A stretch of 64,000 nucleotides of DNA from Streptomyces beigongshangae (GTDB lineage: Bacteria > Actinomycetota > Actinomycetes > Streptomycetales > Streptomycetaceae), in the NCBI RefSeq assembly GCF_019710745.1, contig NZ_JAHKJW010000021.1, positions 62,001-126,000 on the forward strand, read 5' to 3'. The notes beneath the pieces were generated by a model that saw nothing but the letters and a program-made list of their open reading frames with translations, was not told where the DNA came from and made no database searches. Made by a program: the position numbers and the translations under genes. This document shows, piece after piece, positions 1-8,529 of this stretch (position 1 is its first letter; the number at the start of each line of letters is the position of its first letter).

Positions 1-383
1 GCGACGAGCGGCGGATGGTGCCGCCCCGCACGCGTGGCGGCGTCCACGGCCAGGGACACCGCACCACGGCCGTGACCGTCGTGAGCGTCCAAGGTCAGCC
101 GCTCGAACCAGAGGCGGAGCGCCTCCAGGGGGCCGTACGCGTCCAGCAGGCGCGGCGCGGCGGCGACGAGCACCTCCAGCTCGTCCCGGTAGACGGCCAG
201 CAGCAGGGCCTCGCGGTGGGGGAAGTGGCGGTACATCGTGCCCTGGCCGACGCAGGCCGCCTTCGCCACCGCCTGGAGGGTCGCGGAGGGGTCGTCGGCG
301 AAGACCGCACGCGCGGTCCCGACGATGCGGGCGCGGTTCTCCCGGGCGTCCGAGCGCGGGGCGCGCCGAGGGGGTCGGATCAT
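1..383 (-). CDS. TetR/AcrR family regulator, C-terminus outside the window
   Basis: Reading the minus strand from the ATG at 383 gives about 127 residues with no stop before the window edge. Residues 12-58 form a TetR DNA-binding domain: the segment with GTARAVFADD is helix 1, and VAKAACVGQGTMYRHFPHR (about 40-58) is the helix-turn-helix with the family's TMYRHF ending. The ligand-binding C-terminal half is cut off, so ligand and targets are unknown. It faces away from a second TetR gene starting at 553; the 169 bp between them hold a short inverted repeat and a promoter-like sequence. Confidence 0.82.
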   Translation of the reverse strand, partial: MIRPPRRAPRSDARENRARIVGTARAVFADDPSATLQAVAKAACVGQGTMYRHFPHREALLLAVYRDELEVLVAAAPRLLDAYGPLEALRLWFERLTLDAHDGHGRGAVSLAVDAATRAGRHHPPLV

Positions 384-512
384 GCGACGCCTTCCGTTCC
401 GGTCCACGGCATGCCTGCCGCGCGCACGCTTCCCGCGCGCATGTCGCCGCGGCGCGGTCCGGGACACGGGCGGGTGCCCGCGACCGTCCGTCGGCGCCGC
501 CATTCTTATCTT

Positions 513-545
513 CTTGTTGGCTGGATGACAAGTTTGTTGTAGGGT
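513..545 (+). promoter_or_regulatory. Leaderless-type promoter with inverted repeat before the TetR gene at 553
   Basis: TTGGCT at 517-522 and TAGGGT at 540-545 are separated by 17 bp and fit the actinomycete housekeeping pattern (TTGACN / TANNNT). The -10 ends 7 nt before the ATG at 553, so the transcript is probably leaderless; no Shine-Dalgarno is present. CTTGT (513-517) and ACAAG (528-532) form an inverted repeat over the -35 region, a plausible autoregulatory TetR operator. The promoter follows from spacing and match; the operator role is inference. Confidence 0.45.
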
Positions 546-552
546 CCGTGCC

Positions 553-1155
553 ATGACCACCGCCCGCCGCACCCAGAAGCAGCGCCGTGAAGAGGCCGAG
601 GCCGCGCTGCTGCACGCCGCCGCCGAACTGGTCGACGAGCAGGGGGTGGGGGCACTGACGCTGGCGCGCGTGGGTGAGCGGGCCGGTTACAGCCGCGGGA
701 TCGTGACCCACTACTTCGGGTCGAAGCAGGCACTGGTCGAACACCTGGCGCGCTCGGCCCAGGCCGGATTCGTCCCCGGCCTGGAGGGCCTGCCGCCCGG
801 CCTCGACCGGCTGCTGCGACTGATCGACGGCTACATCGGGGAACTGGGCCGCATGGGCGTGCTGAACAGGGTCTTCCTCAAGCTGTGGACCGAGTCCGCG
901 TCCGCGCCGGACCTGGCCCCCGTCTTCCGTGAGCGCGACGAGGCGTTCCTCGCGGACCTGGAGGAGGATCTCGCCGCCGGTATCGCCGAGGGCGCGATCC
1001 GCGCCGACGTGGCGTCCGGCCCGACCGCGCTCGCGGTCGTCGCGCAGCTCCGGGGCATCGGTATGCAGCGGCTGGTCGATCCCGGACGCGTCGACACGGA
1101 GCTGCTGCGGGCCCACGTCACGGGACACTGGCGCCGGGCGCTGACGCGCGCCTGA
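553..1155 (+). CDS. TetR/AcrR family transcriptional regulator
   Basis: 200 aa, the usual TetR length. The N-terminal domain is clear: helices from about residue 14 and the helix-turn-helix LARVGERAGYSRGIVTHYFG at about 37-56, followed by SKQALVEHL. The C-terminal part (about 75-200) is alpha-helical and resembles TetR_C domains; its ligand cannot be read. The ATG start sits 7 nt after a -10-like TAGGGT, which suggests leaderless translation. It is divergent from another TetR gene and 240 bp upstream of an antiporter gene on the same strand, either of which it might control. Confidence 0.88.
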   Translation: MTTARRTQKQRREEAEAALLHAAAELVDEQGVGALTLARVGERAGYSRGIVTHYFGSKQALVEHLARSAQAGFVPGLEGLPPGLDRLLRLIDGYIGELGRMGVLNRVFLKLWTESASAPDLAPVFRERDEAFLADLEEDLAAGIAEGAIRADVASGPTALAVVAQLRGIGMQRLVDPGRVDTELLRAHVTGHWRRALTRA

Positions 1156-1396
1156 GCCCCTGTACCGCTGAGCTGCCGGGCTCCTGGGTCGCTCATCAAC
1201 CCGTTCATGGGCTCATGCCACCCGATGCGTGTGATGTCGGCATCGCATTGCCCTACCGCCTACGGGGTACGCGGGCCGGGGGCATGATCGCTGCCGCCAC
1301 CTGCGGACAGGTGACCGTACGGCGGTGCCGGGCCCCGGTTCCGCGCGGCGCGCGCGGAGCCGCTCGGTGGCGTGGTGGAAGGACGGGCACAGAGCA

Positions 1397-2668
1397 GTGA
1401 CGATGGCCGATGGACTGTTCGCATGCATAGGGGTGGGCGCGCTCGGCGCGGCGGTGCTGCCGCGGCTGGTGGCGGGGCGGCCGCTCTCGCTGCCCCTGGT
1501 GTTCCTGGTGGGCGGCATCGCCGTGTACCTGCTGCCCCTGCCTCTGCCCGAGATCGATCCGGTGGACGACCGGCTGCTGACGGAGCACATCACCGAGATC
1601 GGTGTGCTCATCGCGTTGATGGGGGCCGGGCTGGCGCTCAACCGGCCGGTCGGCCGACGGCGCTGGGGCACGACCTGGCGGCTGCTGGGCGTGACGATGC
1701 CGCTGACCGTCGTGGTCACTGCCCTCGTGGCGTGGTGGCTGCTGGACTGGCCGCCGGCCGCCGCCCTGCTGCTGGCCGCCGTGCTGGCCCCGACCGATCC
1801 GGTGCTCGCCTCGGAGGTGCGGGTGGGCGAGCCGACCGAGGACGAGGACGACGAGGACGAGGTGCGCTTCGCCCTCACCAGCGAGGCGGGCCTCAACGAC
1901 GGGCTCGCCTTTCCCCTGACGTACGCGGCGGTGGCACTGGCCGCCGCCGCGGGCAGTGGCTGGTCGACGGACTGGGTCGGCACCTGGGTGCTGGAGGACG
2001 TCGCCTTCAAGTGCGTCGTCGGTGTGCTGGGCGGACTGCTGGCCGGACGGCTGCTGGGCTGGCTGTTCTTCCGGCCCCGCTCGCCGGAGCTGCGCCTGTC
2101 CGAACACCGGGAGGGCTTCGTCGCCCTGGGCGCCACCTTCCTGTCGTACGGGCTGACCGAGGTGGTGGGCGGCTACGGCTTCCTCGCCGTGTTCACCACC
2201 GCCTGCACGATCCGGGCGGCCGAGCGCGCCCACGGCTTCCAGAACATCCTGCACGACTTCGTGGAGCAGATAGAGCGTCTGTTCACCGCGGCGGTGCTGT
2301 TCCTGCTGGGTGCCTTCATCGCGCTGGGCGGCCTCGCCGCCCTGACCTGGCAGGGCGCCGTCACGGCCCTGGTGGTGCTCCTGGTGATCAGGCCGCTGTC
2401 CGGATGGGCCGGGCTGCTGGGCAGCCGGCTGGGGAACAAGGAGCGGTGGGTGGTCGCGGGGTACGGCATCCGCGGCATCGGGTCGCTGTACTACCTGGCG
2501 TACGGACTGGGTCAGCACGCCTTCCCGGTGCCGGAGCGGGAGTTGTGGGCGGTGGTGACGTTCACCGTACTGGTCTCGGTCGTCCTGCACGGCGTCACGG
2601 CGGGACCGGTGGTGTCCCGCCTCGACAGGCTGCAGACGGACTCGTCCCCGCAGCAGGAGAGCGCGTGA
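1397..2668 (+). CDS. Cation:proton antiporter, CPA1-like membrane protein
   Basis: A protein of about 423 aa with a dozen hydrophobic segments. Family marks are APTDPVLASE (D134) and SEAGLNDGLAFP (N167-D168), the ion-binding TD and ND motifs of CPA1 Na+(K+)/H+ exchangers. Between them lies a very acidic cytoplasmic loop (EDEDDEDE, about 147-155), unusual at this place and possibly a cation-sensing segment. The GTG at 1397 was chosen because a GGAAGGA sequence lies about 14 nt upstream; the ATG at 1403 is an alternative. The last 74 bp overlap the 3' end of the convergent LysR gene. Probable role: proton-coupled cation efflux at the cytoplasmic membrane. Confidence 0.85.
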   Translation: MTMADGLFACIGVGALGAAVLPRLVAGRPLSLPLVFLVGGIAVYLLPLPLPEIDPVDDRLLTEHITEIGVLIALMGAGLALNRPVGRRRWGTTWRLLGVTMPLTVVVTALVAWWLLDWPPAAALLLAAVLAPTDPVLASEVRVGEPTEDEDDEDEVRFALTSEAGLNDGLAFPLTYAAVALAAAAGSGWSTDWVGTWVLEDVAFKCVVGVLGGLLAGRLLGWLFFRPRSPELRLSEHREGFVALGATFLSYGLTEVVGGYGFLAVFTTACTIRAAERAHGFQNILHDFVEQIERLFTAAVLFLLGAFIALGGLAALTWQGAVTALVVLLVIRPLSGWAGLLGSRLGNKERWVVAGYGIRGIGSLYYLAYGLGQHAFPVPERELWAVVTFTVLVSVVLHGVTAGPVVSRLDRLQTDSSPQQESA

Positions 2669-3626
2669 GGGAAGGGGCGGGTACTCCGGGCCCGCCCCCG
2701 TCGGCCGGGCGGGGGCCCGCGGGACCCGCGGGAGGGGTCCTTCGGCGAACCGCCTCGCGCAGCGACTCCCGCAGTTCCAGTGCCGCCGGCAGGGGGTCGG
2801 CGGGCAGGGCCACGTGGACGGTACGGCGCAGGGAGGGGTCGTCGAGCCGGCGCAGGACGAGTCCGTCCGGGACGGCCCGGGCGGCCAGCGAGGGGACCAG
2901 TGCCACGCCGAGTCCGGCGGCGACGTAACCGAACTTCCCCGCCCACTCCGCGATCCGGATGATCTTTCGCGGAGCGAAGCCCGCGCGGGCGCAGGCGTCG
3001 GCGAGGGTGGTCGGACGATCGCCGTACGCGCTCTGCAGCCACGCCTCGTCGCGCAGTCCGCGCAGGCCGACCACCGCGGATCCGGCCAGGCGGTGCTCGC
3101 GCGGGAGGGCGACGAGCAGTTCGTCCTCGCACAGCTCGGTCGTGGTGACGCCGTCCGCCGACGGCAGCCCGGAGGGGTAGTCGCTGACGACGGCGAAGTC
3201 CAGCGCCCCTTCCGCCAGACGCCGCACCAGCGTGCCGGTCGGGCCCTCGACCGCGACGACCTCGACGTCCGGCCTGGTCCGCCGCAGCCCGCGCAGCGCG
3301 GCGGGCACCACCTCGATGTGGGCGGTGGCGAACGCGCCGACGTGCAGCAACCCGCCGTGCCCCGCATGCAGTACGGCCAGTTCCCGCTCGGCCCGCGCCA
3401 TCCGGTCGAGCACCTCCAGCGCGTGCCGGTGCAGCACCCGCCCGGCGGGATTCAGCCGTACGCCCCTCGGCAGCCGCTCGAACAGGGGCCCGCGCGCCTG
3501 CTGTTCCAGCGCGGCGATCCGCCGGGACACCGCGGACTGCGTGTAGTCGAGCCGGACGGCGGCGTGCGTGAAGGACCCGGTCTCGGCCACCGTCACCAGC
3601 AACCGCAGCGCGTCGATCTCGAACAC
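2595..3626 (-). CDS. LysR family transcriptional regulator
   Basis: About 343 aa from the GTG at 3626, which puts the winged helix at the N-terminus as in the family (VFEIDALRLLVTVAETGS, then DYTQSAVSRRIAALEQQ at about 34-50); GGGGAG lies just upstream. An in-frame ATG at 3707 would add 27 non-conserved residues. Residues 90-295 form the periplasmic-binding-protein-like effector domain. The Pro/Gly-rich tail of about 50 residues is longer than usual and is encoded partly across the 3' end of the convergent antiporter gene. The next gene, an M20 peptidase, is divergent and is the natural candidate target. Confidence 0.87.
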   Translation of the reverse strand: MFEIDALRLLVTVAETGSFTHAAVRLDYTQSAVSRRIAALEQQARGPLFERLPRGVRLNPAGRVLHRHALEVLDRMARAERELAVLHAGHGGLLHVGAFATAHIEVVPAALRGLRRTRPDVEVVAVEGPTGTLVRRLAEGALDFAVVSDYPSGLPSADGVTTTELCEDELLVALPREHRLAGSAVVGLRGLRDEAWLQSAYGDRPTTLADACARAGFAPRKIIRIAEWAGKFGYVAAGLGVALVPSLAARAVPDGLVLRRLDDPSLRRTVHVALPADPLPAALELRESLREAVRRRTPPAGPAGPRPADGGGPGVPAPSLTRSPAAGTSPSAACRGGTPPVPP

Positions 3627-3860
3627 GGTCTCCCCACCCCCGCCGTCCAGGACTTCACGGGCATCGCCGTCCGGCCCGGACACATTCGCTCGACGCATGA
3701 ATGCCATGCGATCCAGTCGCTGGTGTCATGCCTCGCCCGACCCTAACGTCTATCGCGCGGCGGCGCACCGGAGGGGAGCGCGCCGCCGCGCCGATCGTCC
3801 ACGAGAGGTGAAGGGGGAAACCGTGCTGTCGCGAGGAAGAGACGGATCGGGGCGGGGCCG

Positions 3861-4997
3861 GTGAACCGGGGGTCCTCACCCGCCCTGCCGGCGATGCTGA
3901 CCGATCTGGAGAAGCTCGTCAGGTGCGAGTCCTTCTCGGCCGACCACGCCGCGGTGGCGCGCAGCGCCGAGGCGGTCGGCGCCCTCGGCGCGAGACTGCT
4001 GGGAACCGGGCCGGAGTGGATCGTCGTCGAGGGGGTGACCCATCTGCGGTGGGTCTTCGGCGCCCCGCGGGTGCTGCTGCTGGGGCATCACGACACGGTG
4101 TGGCCGGTCGGTTCGATCGAGGAACGGCCCTGGTCGGTGTCCGGCGGGACGGCCCGGGGGCCGGGGGTGCTGGACATGAAGGCCGGTCTGGTGCAGATGT
4201 TCCACGCGCTCGCCCTGCTGCCGTCCCCGGACGGGGTGTGCGTGCTGGTCAACGGCGACGAGGAGGTGGGCTCCCCGACCTCGCGGGAACTGGTCGAGGA
4301 GGCGGCCGCGGAATGTGCGGCGGCCTTCGTGCTGGAGGCGTCCGCCGACGGGGAGGGCGCGCTCAAGACCGCCCGCAAAGGCACGTCACGGTACGAGGTG
4401 GTGGTGCACGGCAGAGCCGCCCACGCCGGGCAGGAGCCGGACAAGGGGGTCAACGCCGCCGTCGAGGCCGCGCACCAGGTGCGGGCCCTCGTGGGTATCG
4501 GGGCCGCGGTGGACGTCGCCGGCGCGGCCCATCCCGTACTGGGGACCCCCACGGTCACCCCCACGCTGCTCACGGCCGGCAGCACGCGCAACACGGTGCC
4601 CGCGCAGGCGCGGGTGTCGGTGGACGTACGCGTACCGACGGCGGCCGCGCAGGAACGCGTCGACGCGCTCATGCACGCCCTCACGCCCCGCCACCCCGGC
4701 GCCCGGCTGGAGATCCTGGGCGGCCCGGAACGTCCGCCCATGGAACCGGCCTCGTCCGCCCGGCTGTTCGCCCTCGCCGGGAGCCTCGCGGCGGAACTGG
4801 GCCAGGAACCGCCGCGGGCGGCCGCCGTCGGCGGCGCGTCGGACGGCAACTGGACCGCGGCCGCGGGCTGCCCGACGCTGGACGGCCTCGGCGCGGTGGG
4901 CGGGGGCGCCCACGCCGCCACCGAGCACGTCGACATCGCGCGGATGGTTCCCCGCACCCTCCTGCTGGCCCGCCTCGTCACCAGGACCCGGGGATGA
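3861..4997 (+). CDS. M20 family metallopeptidase (carboxypeptidase G2-like)
   Basis: 378 aa from a GTG start. Two-zinc amidohydrolase motifs are all present: GHHDTVW (H76, D78), the bridging Asp in LDMKAG (D105), and the catalytic pair in GDEEVGS (E134, E135). The segment around HAGQEPDKGVNA marks the dimerisation domain, and GGASDGNW near 330 resembles the C-terminal metal region. This fits the CPG2/ArgE branch that cleaves N-acyl amino acids or C-terminal residues in the cytoplasm; the substrate cannot be read. It is divergent from a LysR regulator and overlaps the following lipoprotein gene by 4 bp (ATGA), so the two are translationally coupled. Confidence 0.88.
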   Translation: MNRGSSPALPAMLTDLEKLVRCESFSADHAAVARSAEAVGALGARLLGTGPEWIVVEGVTHLRWVFGAPRVLLLGHHDTVWPVGSIEERPWSVSGGTARGPGVLDMKAGLVQMFHALALLPSPDGVCVLVNGDEEVGSPTSRELVEEAAAECAAAFVLEASADGEGALKTARKGTSRYEVVVHGRAAHAGQEPDKGVNAAVEAAHQVRALVGIGAAVDVAGAAHPVLGTPTVTPTLLTAGSTRNTVPAQARVSVDVRVPTAAAQERVDALMHALTPRHPGARLEILGGPERPPMEPASSARLFALAGSLAAELGQEPPRAAAVGGASDGNWTAAAGCPTLDGLGAVGGGAHAATEHVDIARMVPRTLLLARLVTRTRG

Positions 4998-5659
4998 ACC
5001 GGCCCGCGCGTCGTCTGCCGCCCGTCGGCGCCCTGCTGCTCGGCGCGGTCACCGCCGCGGCGCTGGGCGCCTGCTCGGACCACCCGCGGGCCACGCCGGC
5101 GGCCGGCCCGGCCCCGGCGCGGACCTCGACACCCGCACCGGTTCCGACGTCCGCACGGACTCCGGCCCCCGCGTCGACGCCGGGGCCGGCGGACAGCGCC
5201 ACGGCGACCACCCGGCCGCCGCTGACGGCCGATCCCTCCTACATCGCGAACAACGTCGTCCTGTGGTGGAGATCGGGTGGCGAGACGGAACTCATCAGCG
5301 TGATCGACGGAGCAGCCCACGTTCAGGACCTCCGCACCAGGAACGGCTGGACATACGATTTCGGCCGGTTCTTCGACAGCCTCGACCGGGCCCGCGCGTA
5401 CGGTCCCGTCCCCGACCGCAGGACCCAGGCATCCTGGGCGGCCGCTCTGAGGCAGCTCGACGACGGGGCGGGCGACGTGTACCGCGCGAACCGGCACGGC
5501 ATGAGCGGGCGGACGCGGAGCCCCGGCGAGGTGAGACTGGAGAACCGGGGCTGGAGGAGGATCGGCGCAGGCGTCGAGCAGCTCAAGGCGACCGAGAGGC
5601 GACTCCACCGCGCCTTCGCTCTCGTCCCGCGCGCCGATGCCTGGCAGCTCTCGCCGTGA
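4994..5659 (+). CDS. Secreted lipoprotein of unknown function
   Basis: 221 aa. The first 27 residues are a lipoprotein signal: RR near the start, a hydrophobic core, and the lipobox LGAC with the lipidated Cys at about residue 27. It is followed by about 45 residues rich in Pro, Ala and Thr (wall-spanning linker type) and a compact C-terminal domain from about 75 that I do not recognise (YIANNVVLWWRSGG, then helical segments). The ATG overlaps the M20 peptidase stop, so the pair is co-expressed; a partnership in peptide processing at the cell surface is only a guess. Confidence 0.7.
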   Translation: MNRPARRLPPVGALLLGAVTAAALGACSDHPRATPAAGPAPARTSTPAPVPTSARTPAPASTPGPADSATATTRPPLTADPSYIANNVVLWWRSGGETELISVIDGAAHVQDLRTRNGWTYDFGRFFDSLDRARAYGPVPDRRTQASWAAALRQLDDGAGDVYRANRHGMSGRTRSPGEVRLENRGWRRIGAGVEQLKATERRLHRAFALVPRADAWQLSP

Positions 5660-5718
5660 CGGGGCACATCGGCCGGGTGGTGCAGGCGGTGCGGACGGGC
5701 AGGGTGGGGCGGTTGGCT

Positions 5719-5991
5719 CTACTTGCCGGGGGGAAGCTGGTCGTGCAGCAGCTTCCAGTACCGGTGGACGTGCTTCTCGGCCTCTTCCAGGGCGGCGCGT
5801 TCGTCCACGGAGAAGGACTCCGCCAGGGGCTCGGCACCGGGCGCGGTACGGCGCCACGGTGCACGGGCCGAGCTCGCGTCGTACCGCCGGCCCTCGCGGC
5901 GCGTGAGACGGGTGGCGGTCCAGCGCAGCAGAAGGACCAGGCCGGTGGTACCGCCCGCTATCAGAGCGGGTGTCACATGACGAGCAGGCAT
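5719..5991 (-). CDS. Small membrane-anchored protein
   Basis: 90 aa from the ATG at 5991, preceded by AAAGGA at 8 nt; an ATG at 5997 is too close to that site. Residues 7-25 form one hydrophobic segment (TPALIAGGTTGLVLLLRW), then a basic stretch and an acidic helical C-terminus (VDERAALEEAEKHVHRYW). No family recognised. It lies 276 bp downstream of the DUF3618/holin-X pair on the same strand and may belong to the same envelope-related set. Confidence 0.6.
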   Translation of the reverse strand: MPARHVTPALIAGGTTGLVLLLRWTATRLTRREGRRYDASSARAPWRRTAPGAEPLAESFSVDERAALEEAEKHVHRYWKLLHDQLPPGK

Positions 5992-6267
5992 GATCATCGT
6001 CCTTTGCGGAGGGGTGGCGGCGGCCGGTGCGCGCGGCCCGGCCGGGCGAGGACCCGGCGGACGCCGTGCCGCCCACGGCCACCGTCACCGTCGCCACCAC
6101 TTCGCCCGGGGCCAGGACCTCGGGGCGACGTCGGACGCGTCCTCGTCACGGTCGGGGGCCGCGGCACGCCGGTGCGGACGGGTCACGTGCCGGCGCACCG
6201 CTGAGTGCGCCGAACACGGGGCCGACCGGCGTGCACGCCACCTCCGGGGCCTTCGGGAACCGCTCTC

Positions 6268-6693
6268 CTACTTCTGCCTGCGACGCAGCAGCACGTAGGC
6301 CACCAGCACCACGGCACCGGCGGTGAGCAGGGTCTTGCGGTTGTCGCGCACGGGCTCGGGCGCCTTGTCCTGCCACATCTGCCCGGCCTGCCCGGCCTTG
6401 GCCTTGACCTGGTCGGCGGCCACGGCGGCCTTCTCCTTGACCGGGTCCGGCAGCTTCTCCTGGACCAGCTGGGCGGCCTGGGACGCCTTCGCCTTCGCCT
6501 GACCGCTCAACTCGGCGGCCTTCGCGGCCGTCTGCTCCTTGAGGGCGACCGCCTTCTCCTGGGCGCGGGCCTTCACGTCGGTCTTCTCGGCGAGCGCCTG
6601 AACGGTGTCGCCGAGCTCGTGACGGGTCTGCTCGATCTGCTCCCGCAGCTGTTCAGGGGTCGCGGGGGGATCCTCGTGGGGCGGCTGGGTCAT
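6268..6693 (-). CDS. DUF3618 domain protein
   Basis: 141 aa. The N-terminal PEQLREQIEQTRHELGDTVQ (about 13-32) is the DUF3618 signature. The middle (about 35-105) is a long Ala/Lys/Gln helix, LEA- or apolipoprotein-like and probably coiled coil, and the C-terminus ends in one membrane segment (TLLTAGAVVLVAYVLL) followed by basic residues. Its ATG overlaps the stop of the holin-X gene by 4 bp, so the two are coupled. This pairing is common in actinomycetes and thought to concern envelope maintenance or stress; the biochemical role is unknown. Confidence 0.85.
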   Translation of the reverse strand: MTQPPHEDPPATPEQLREQIEQTRHELGDTVQALAEKTDVKARAQEKAVALKEQTAAKAAELSGQAKAKASQAAQLVQEKLPDPVKEKAAVAADQVKAKAGQAGQMWQDKAPEPVRDNRKTLLTAGAVVLVAYVLLRRRQK

Positions 6694-7124
6694 CGCTTCG
6701 CACTCTCCTTGATCTCGGCCACGTCGGCCTTCACACTGTCGATCGTTCGCTCAGGTGTCGGCGGTGCGGCCTGGCTGACCTGCTTCTTTCCGGTTATTGC
6801 CAGGACGGCGGCAATCACACCCAATACCACCGTGACAATCAGTGCCGCCGCCCACACCGGCAACGGCACCGCCAGGGCGGCGATCGCGGTCGCGACCAGC
6901 GCCTCCAGGGCGAGGAATCCGAACAGGCCGGCGCCGCCGAACAGACCGCCGCCCTTGCCGTACCGCTTGCCCTTCTCCTTCATCTCCGCCTGCGCCAGAC
7001 GCATCTCACCGCGCACCAGCTCCGTCAGCTGCTGCGATGCGCGCTGCACCAGCTCACCCACCGGTTCGTCCCCGGAGCTGTGGCTGCGGCCGGAACCCGT
7101 GGGGTACGGCTGCTGACTCGACAC
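6690..7124 (-). CDS. Phage holin family protein (actinobacterial holin-X)
   Basis: 144 aa from the GTG at 7124, which has AGGTGG 8 nt upstream; an in-frame TTG at 7142 lacks a site. The amphipathic N-terminus (VGELVQRASQQLTELVRGEM) leads into the RLAQAEMKEKGK segment typical of the family, then two membrane segments (about 65-85 and 92-115), then a charged tail. Despite the name, chromosomal members are not tied to prophage and no phage genes are nearby. It heads the coupled pair with the DUF3618 gene. Confidence 0.82.
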   Translation of the reverse strand: MSSQQPYPTGSGRSHSSGDEPVGELVQRASQQLTELVRGEMRLAQAEMKEKGKRYGKGGGLFGGAGLFGFLALEALVATAIAALAVPLPVWAAALIVTVVLGVIAAVLAITGKKQVSQAAPPTPERTIDSVKADVAEIKESAKR

Positions 7125-7318
7125 AGCGATCACCACCTTCAACCCGTCTCGTGCGTGTGCCGGCCAGGCAGGACTCGGTGCCTGGCCGCTCGGTGAGCGC
7201 GAGTACCCCGATCAGGGCAAAGTGTGCCGAGTCGACGGCGCGGATTGCGGCGCAGGAGCCGGGGCGCGCACGCGGCTCCCGGGACGCCACCGTGCGGCCG
7301 CACGGCACGGCACCGGTT

Positions 7319-8410
7319 TCAGGTCCCGTCCGTGCGGTCCATCCGCCGTCGGTCCTGCTCGTCCCACTTGCGGGTGTCGCGCGGCTGTGTGTACGGCTCC
7401 GCCTCCGGCGGGTGCCCTCCGGCGATGGCCCGCTGACGTGCCGTCTCGGCGTCGAACTCCAGACCCAGCAGGATCGCCAGATTCGTGATCCACAGCCAGA
7501 TCAGGAAGATGATGACGCCTGCCATGGTGCCGTACGTCTTGTTGTACGAGCCGAAGTTGGCCACGTAGAACGCGAAGCCGGCGGACGCCGCCAGCCAGAT
7601 CACCAGGGCCAGGAGACTGCCCGGCGTGATCCACCGCCAGCCGAGCACCTTGGCGTTGGGGGTCGCCCAGTACAGGATCGCGATCATCAGGACGACCAGG
7701 ACGACCAGGACGGGCCACTTGGCGATCGACCACACCGTCAGGAAGGTCTCCCCGAGCCCCAGGACGTTCCCGGCCCGCCGGGCCAGTCCGCCGGAGAAGA
7801 CCACGATCAGCGAGCTGATCACGGCTATCACCATCAGGACCAGGGTCACTCCCAGGCGGACCGGCAGGATCTTCCAGACGGGCCTGCCCTCGGGGATGTC
7901 GTAGACCGCGTTCGCCGCCCGGATGAACGCCGCCACATAACCCGAGGCCGACCACAGGGCCAGGACCACACCGGCGATCGCCACGACCGAGCCCGTACCG
8001 GAACTGTTCTGCAACTGCTCGACGGCCCGGGTGATGATGTCCCGGCTCGCGCCGGGGGCGAGCTGTCCGACGTTCTCCAGCAGCTTGTCCGTGGTCGACC
8101 TGCCCGCGAGGCTCAGCAGGGACACCAGCACCAGCAGCGCCGGGAACAGCGACAGTACGGTGTAGTACGTCAGGGCCGCCGCGCGGTCGGTGAGGTCGTC
8201 GTCCTTGAACTCGCGCAGACTGCCCTTCAGCACGGCGCCCCACGATCCCGACGGAAGCTTCGCGGGCGAGTCCGGCGCGGCCCGCTCGACCTCGGGTCCC
8301 GGGCCCGCCTCCTGCGACGGCGGGCGGTCGTCTGAGGAGGCGGGCCCGTGCCGCGCCGGACGCCGGTGTTCGGTATGGTCGTTCCGGTCGGGAATGTACG
8401 GATCTGTCAT
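7319..8410 (-). CDS. YihY/virulence factor BrkB family membrane protein
   Basis: 363 aa. A hydrophilic N-terminus of about 60 residues is followed by the family core: LREFKDDDLTDRAAALTYYT (about 66-85), then six membrane segments, including the conserved VANFGSYNKTYGTMAGVI (about 300). The tail is charged. Family members were once annotated as ribonuclease BN but are integral membrane proteins of uncertain, possibly transport, function. It is transcribed in the same direction as the nine-gene operon ending at 8530, but the 119-bp gap and unrelated function suggest a separate unit. Confidence 0.86.
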   Translation of the reverse strand: MTDPYIPDRNDHTEHRRPARHGPASSDDRPPSQEAGPGPEVERAAPDSPAKLPSGSWGAVLKGSLREFKDDDLTDRAAALTYYTVLSLFPALLVLVSLLSLAGRSTTDKLLENVGQLAPGASRDIITRAVEQLQNSSGTGSVVAIAGVVLALWSASGYVAAFIRAANAVYDIPEGRPVWKILPVRLGVTLVLMVIAVISSLIVVFSGGLARRAGNVLGLGETFLTVWSIAKWPVLVVLVVLMIAILYWATPNAKVLGWRWITPGSLLALVIWLAASAGFAFYVANFGSYNKTYGTMAGVIIFLIWLWITNLAILLGLEFDAETARQRAIAGGHPPEAEPYTQPRDTRKWDEQDRRRMDRTDGT

Positions 8411-8529
8411 GGGGTCCGAGTAACCCGTCGAGGTTGTTCGAAGAGTGGCGGCCGACGGGAATGCGCCCTGCGCCCCCTGTGTCACCGGCTGTGAGCGGTC
8501 GGGTGGCGGCTCCGGAGCGCGGCGGTGGG

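Noticed and set aside
6690..7124. Holin-like gene as a sign of prophage
   Set aside because: The holin-X family is chromosomal in actinomycetes and no phage structural, lysis or integrase genes are nearby.
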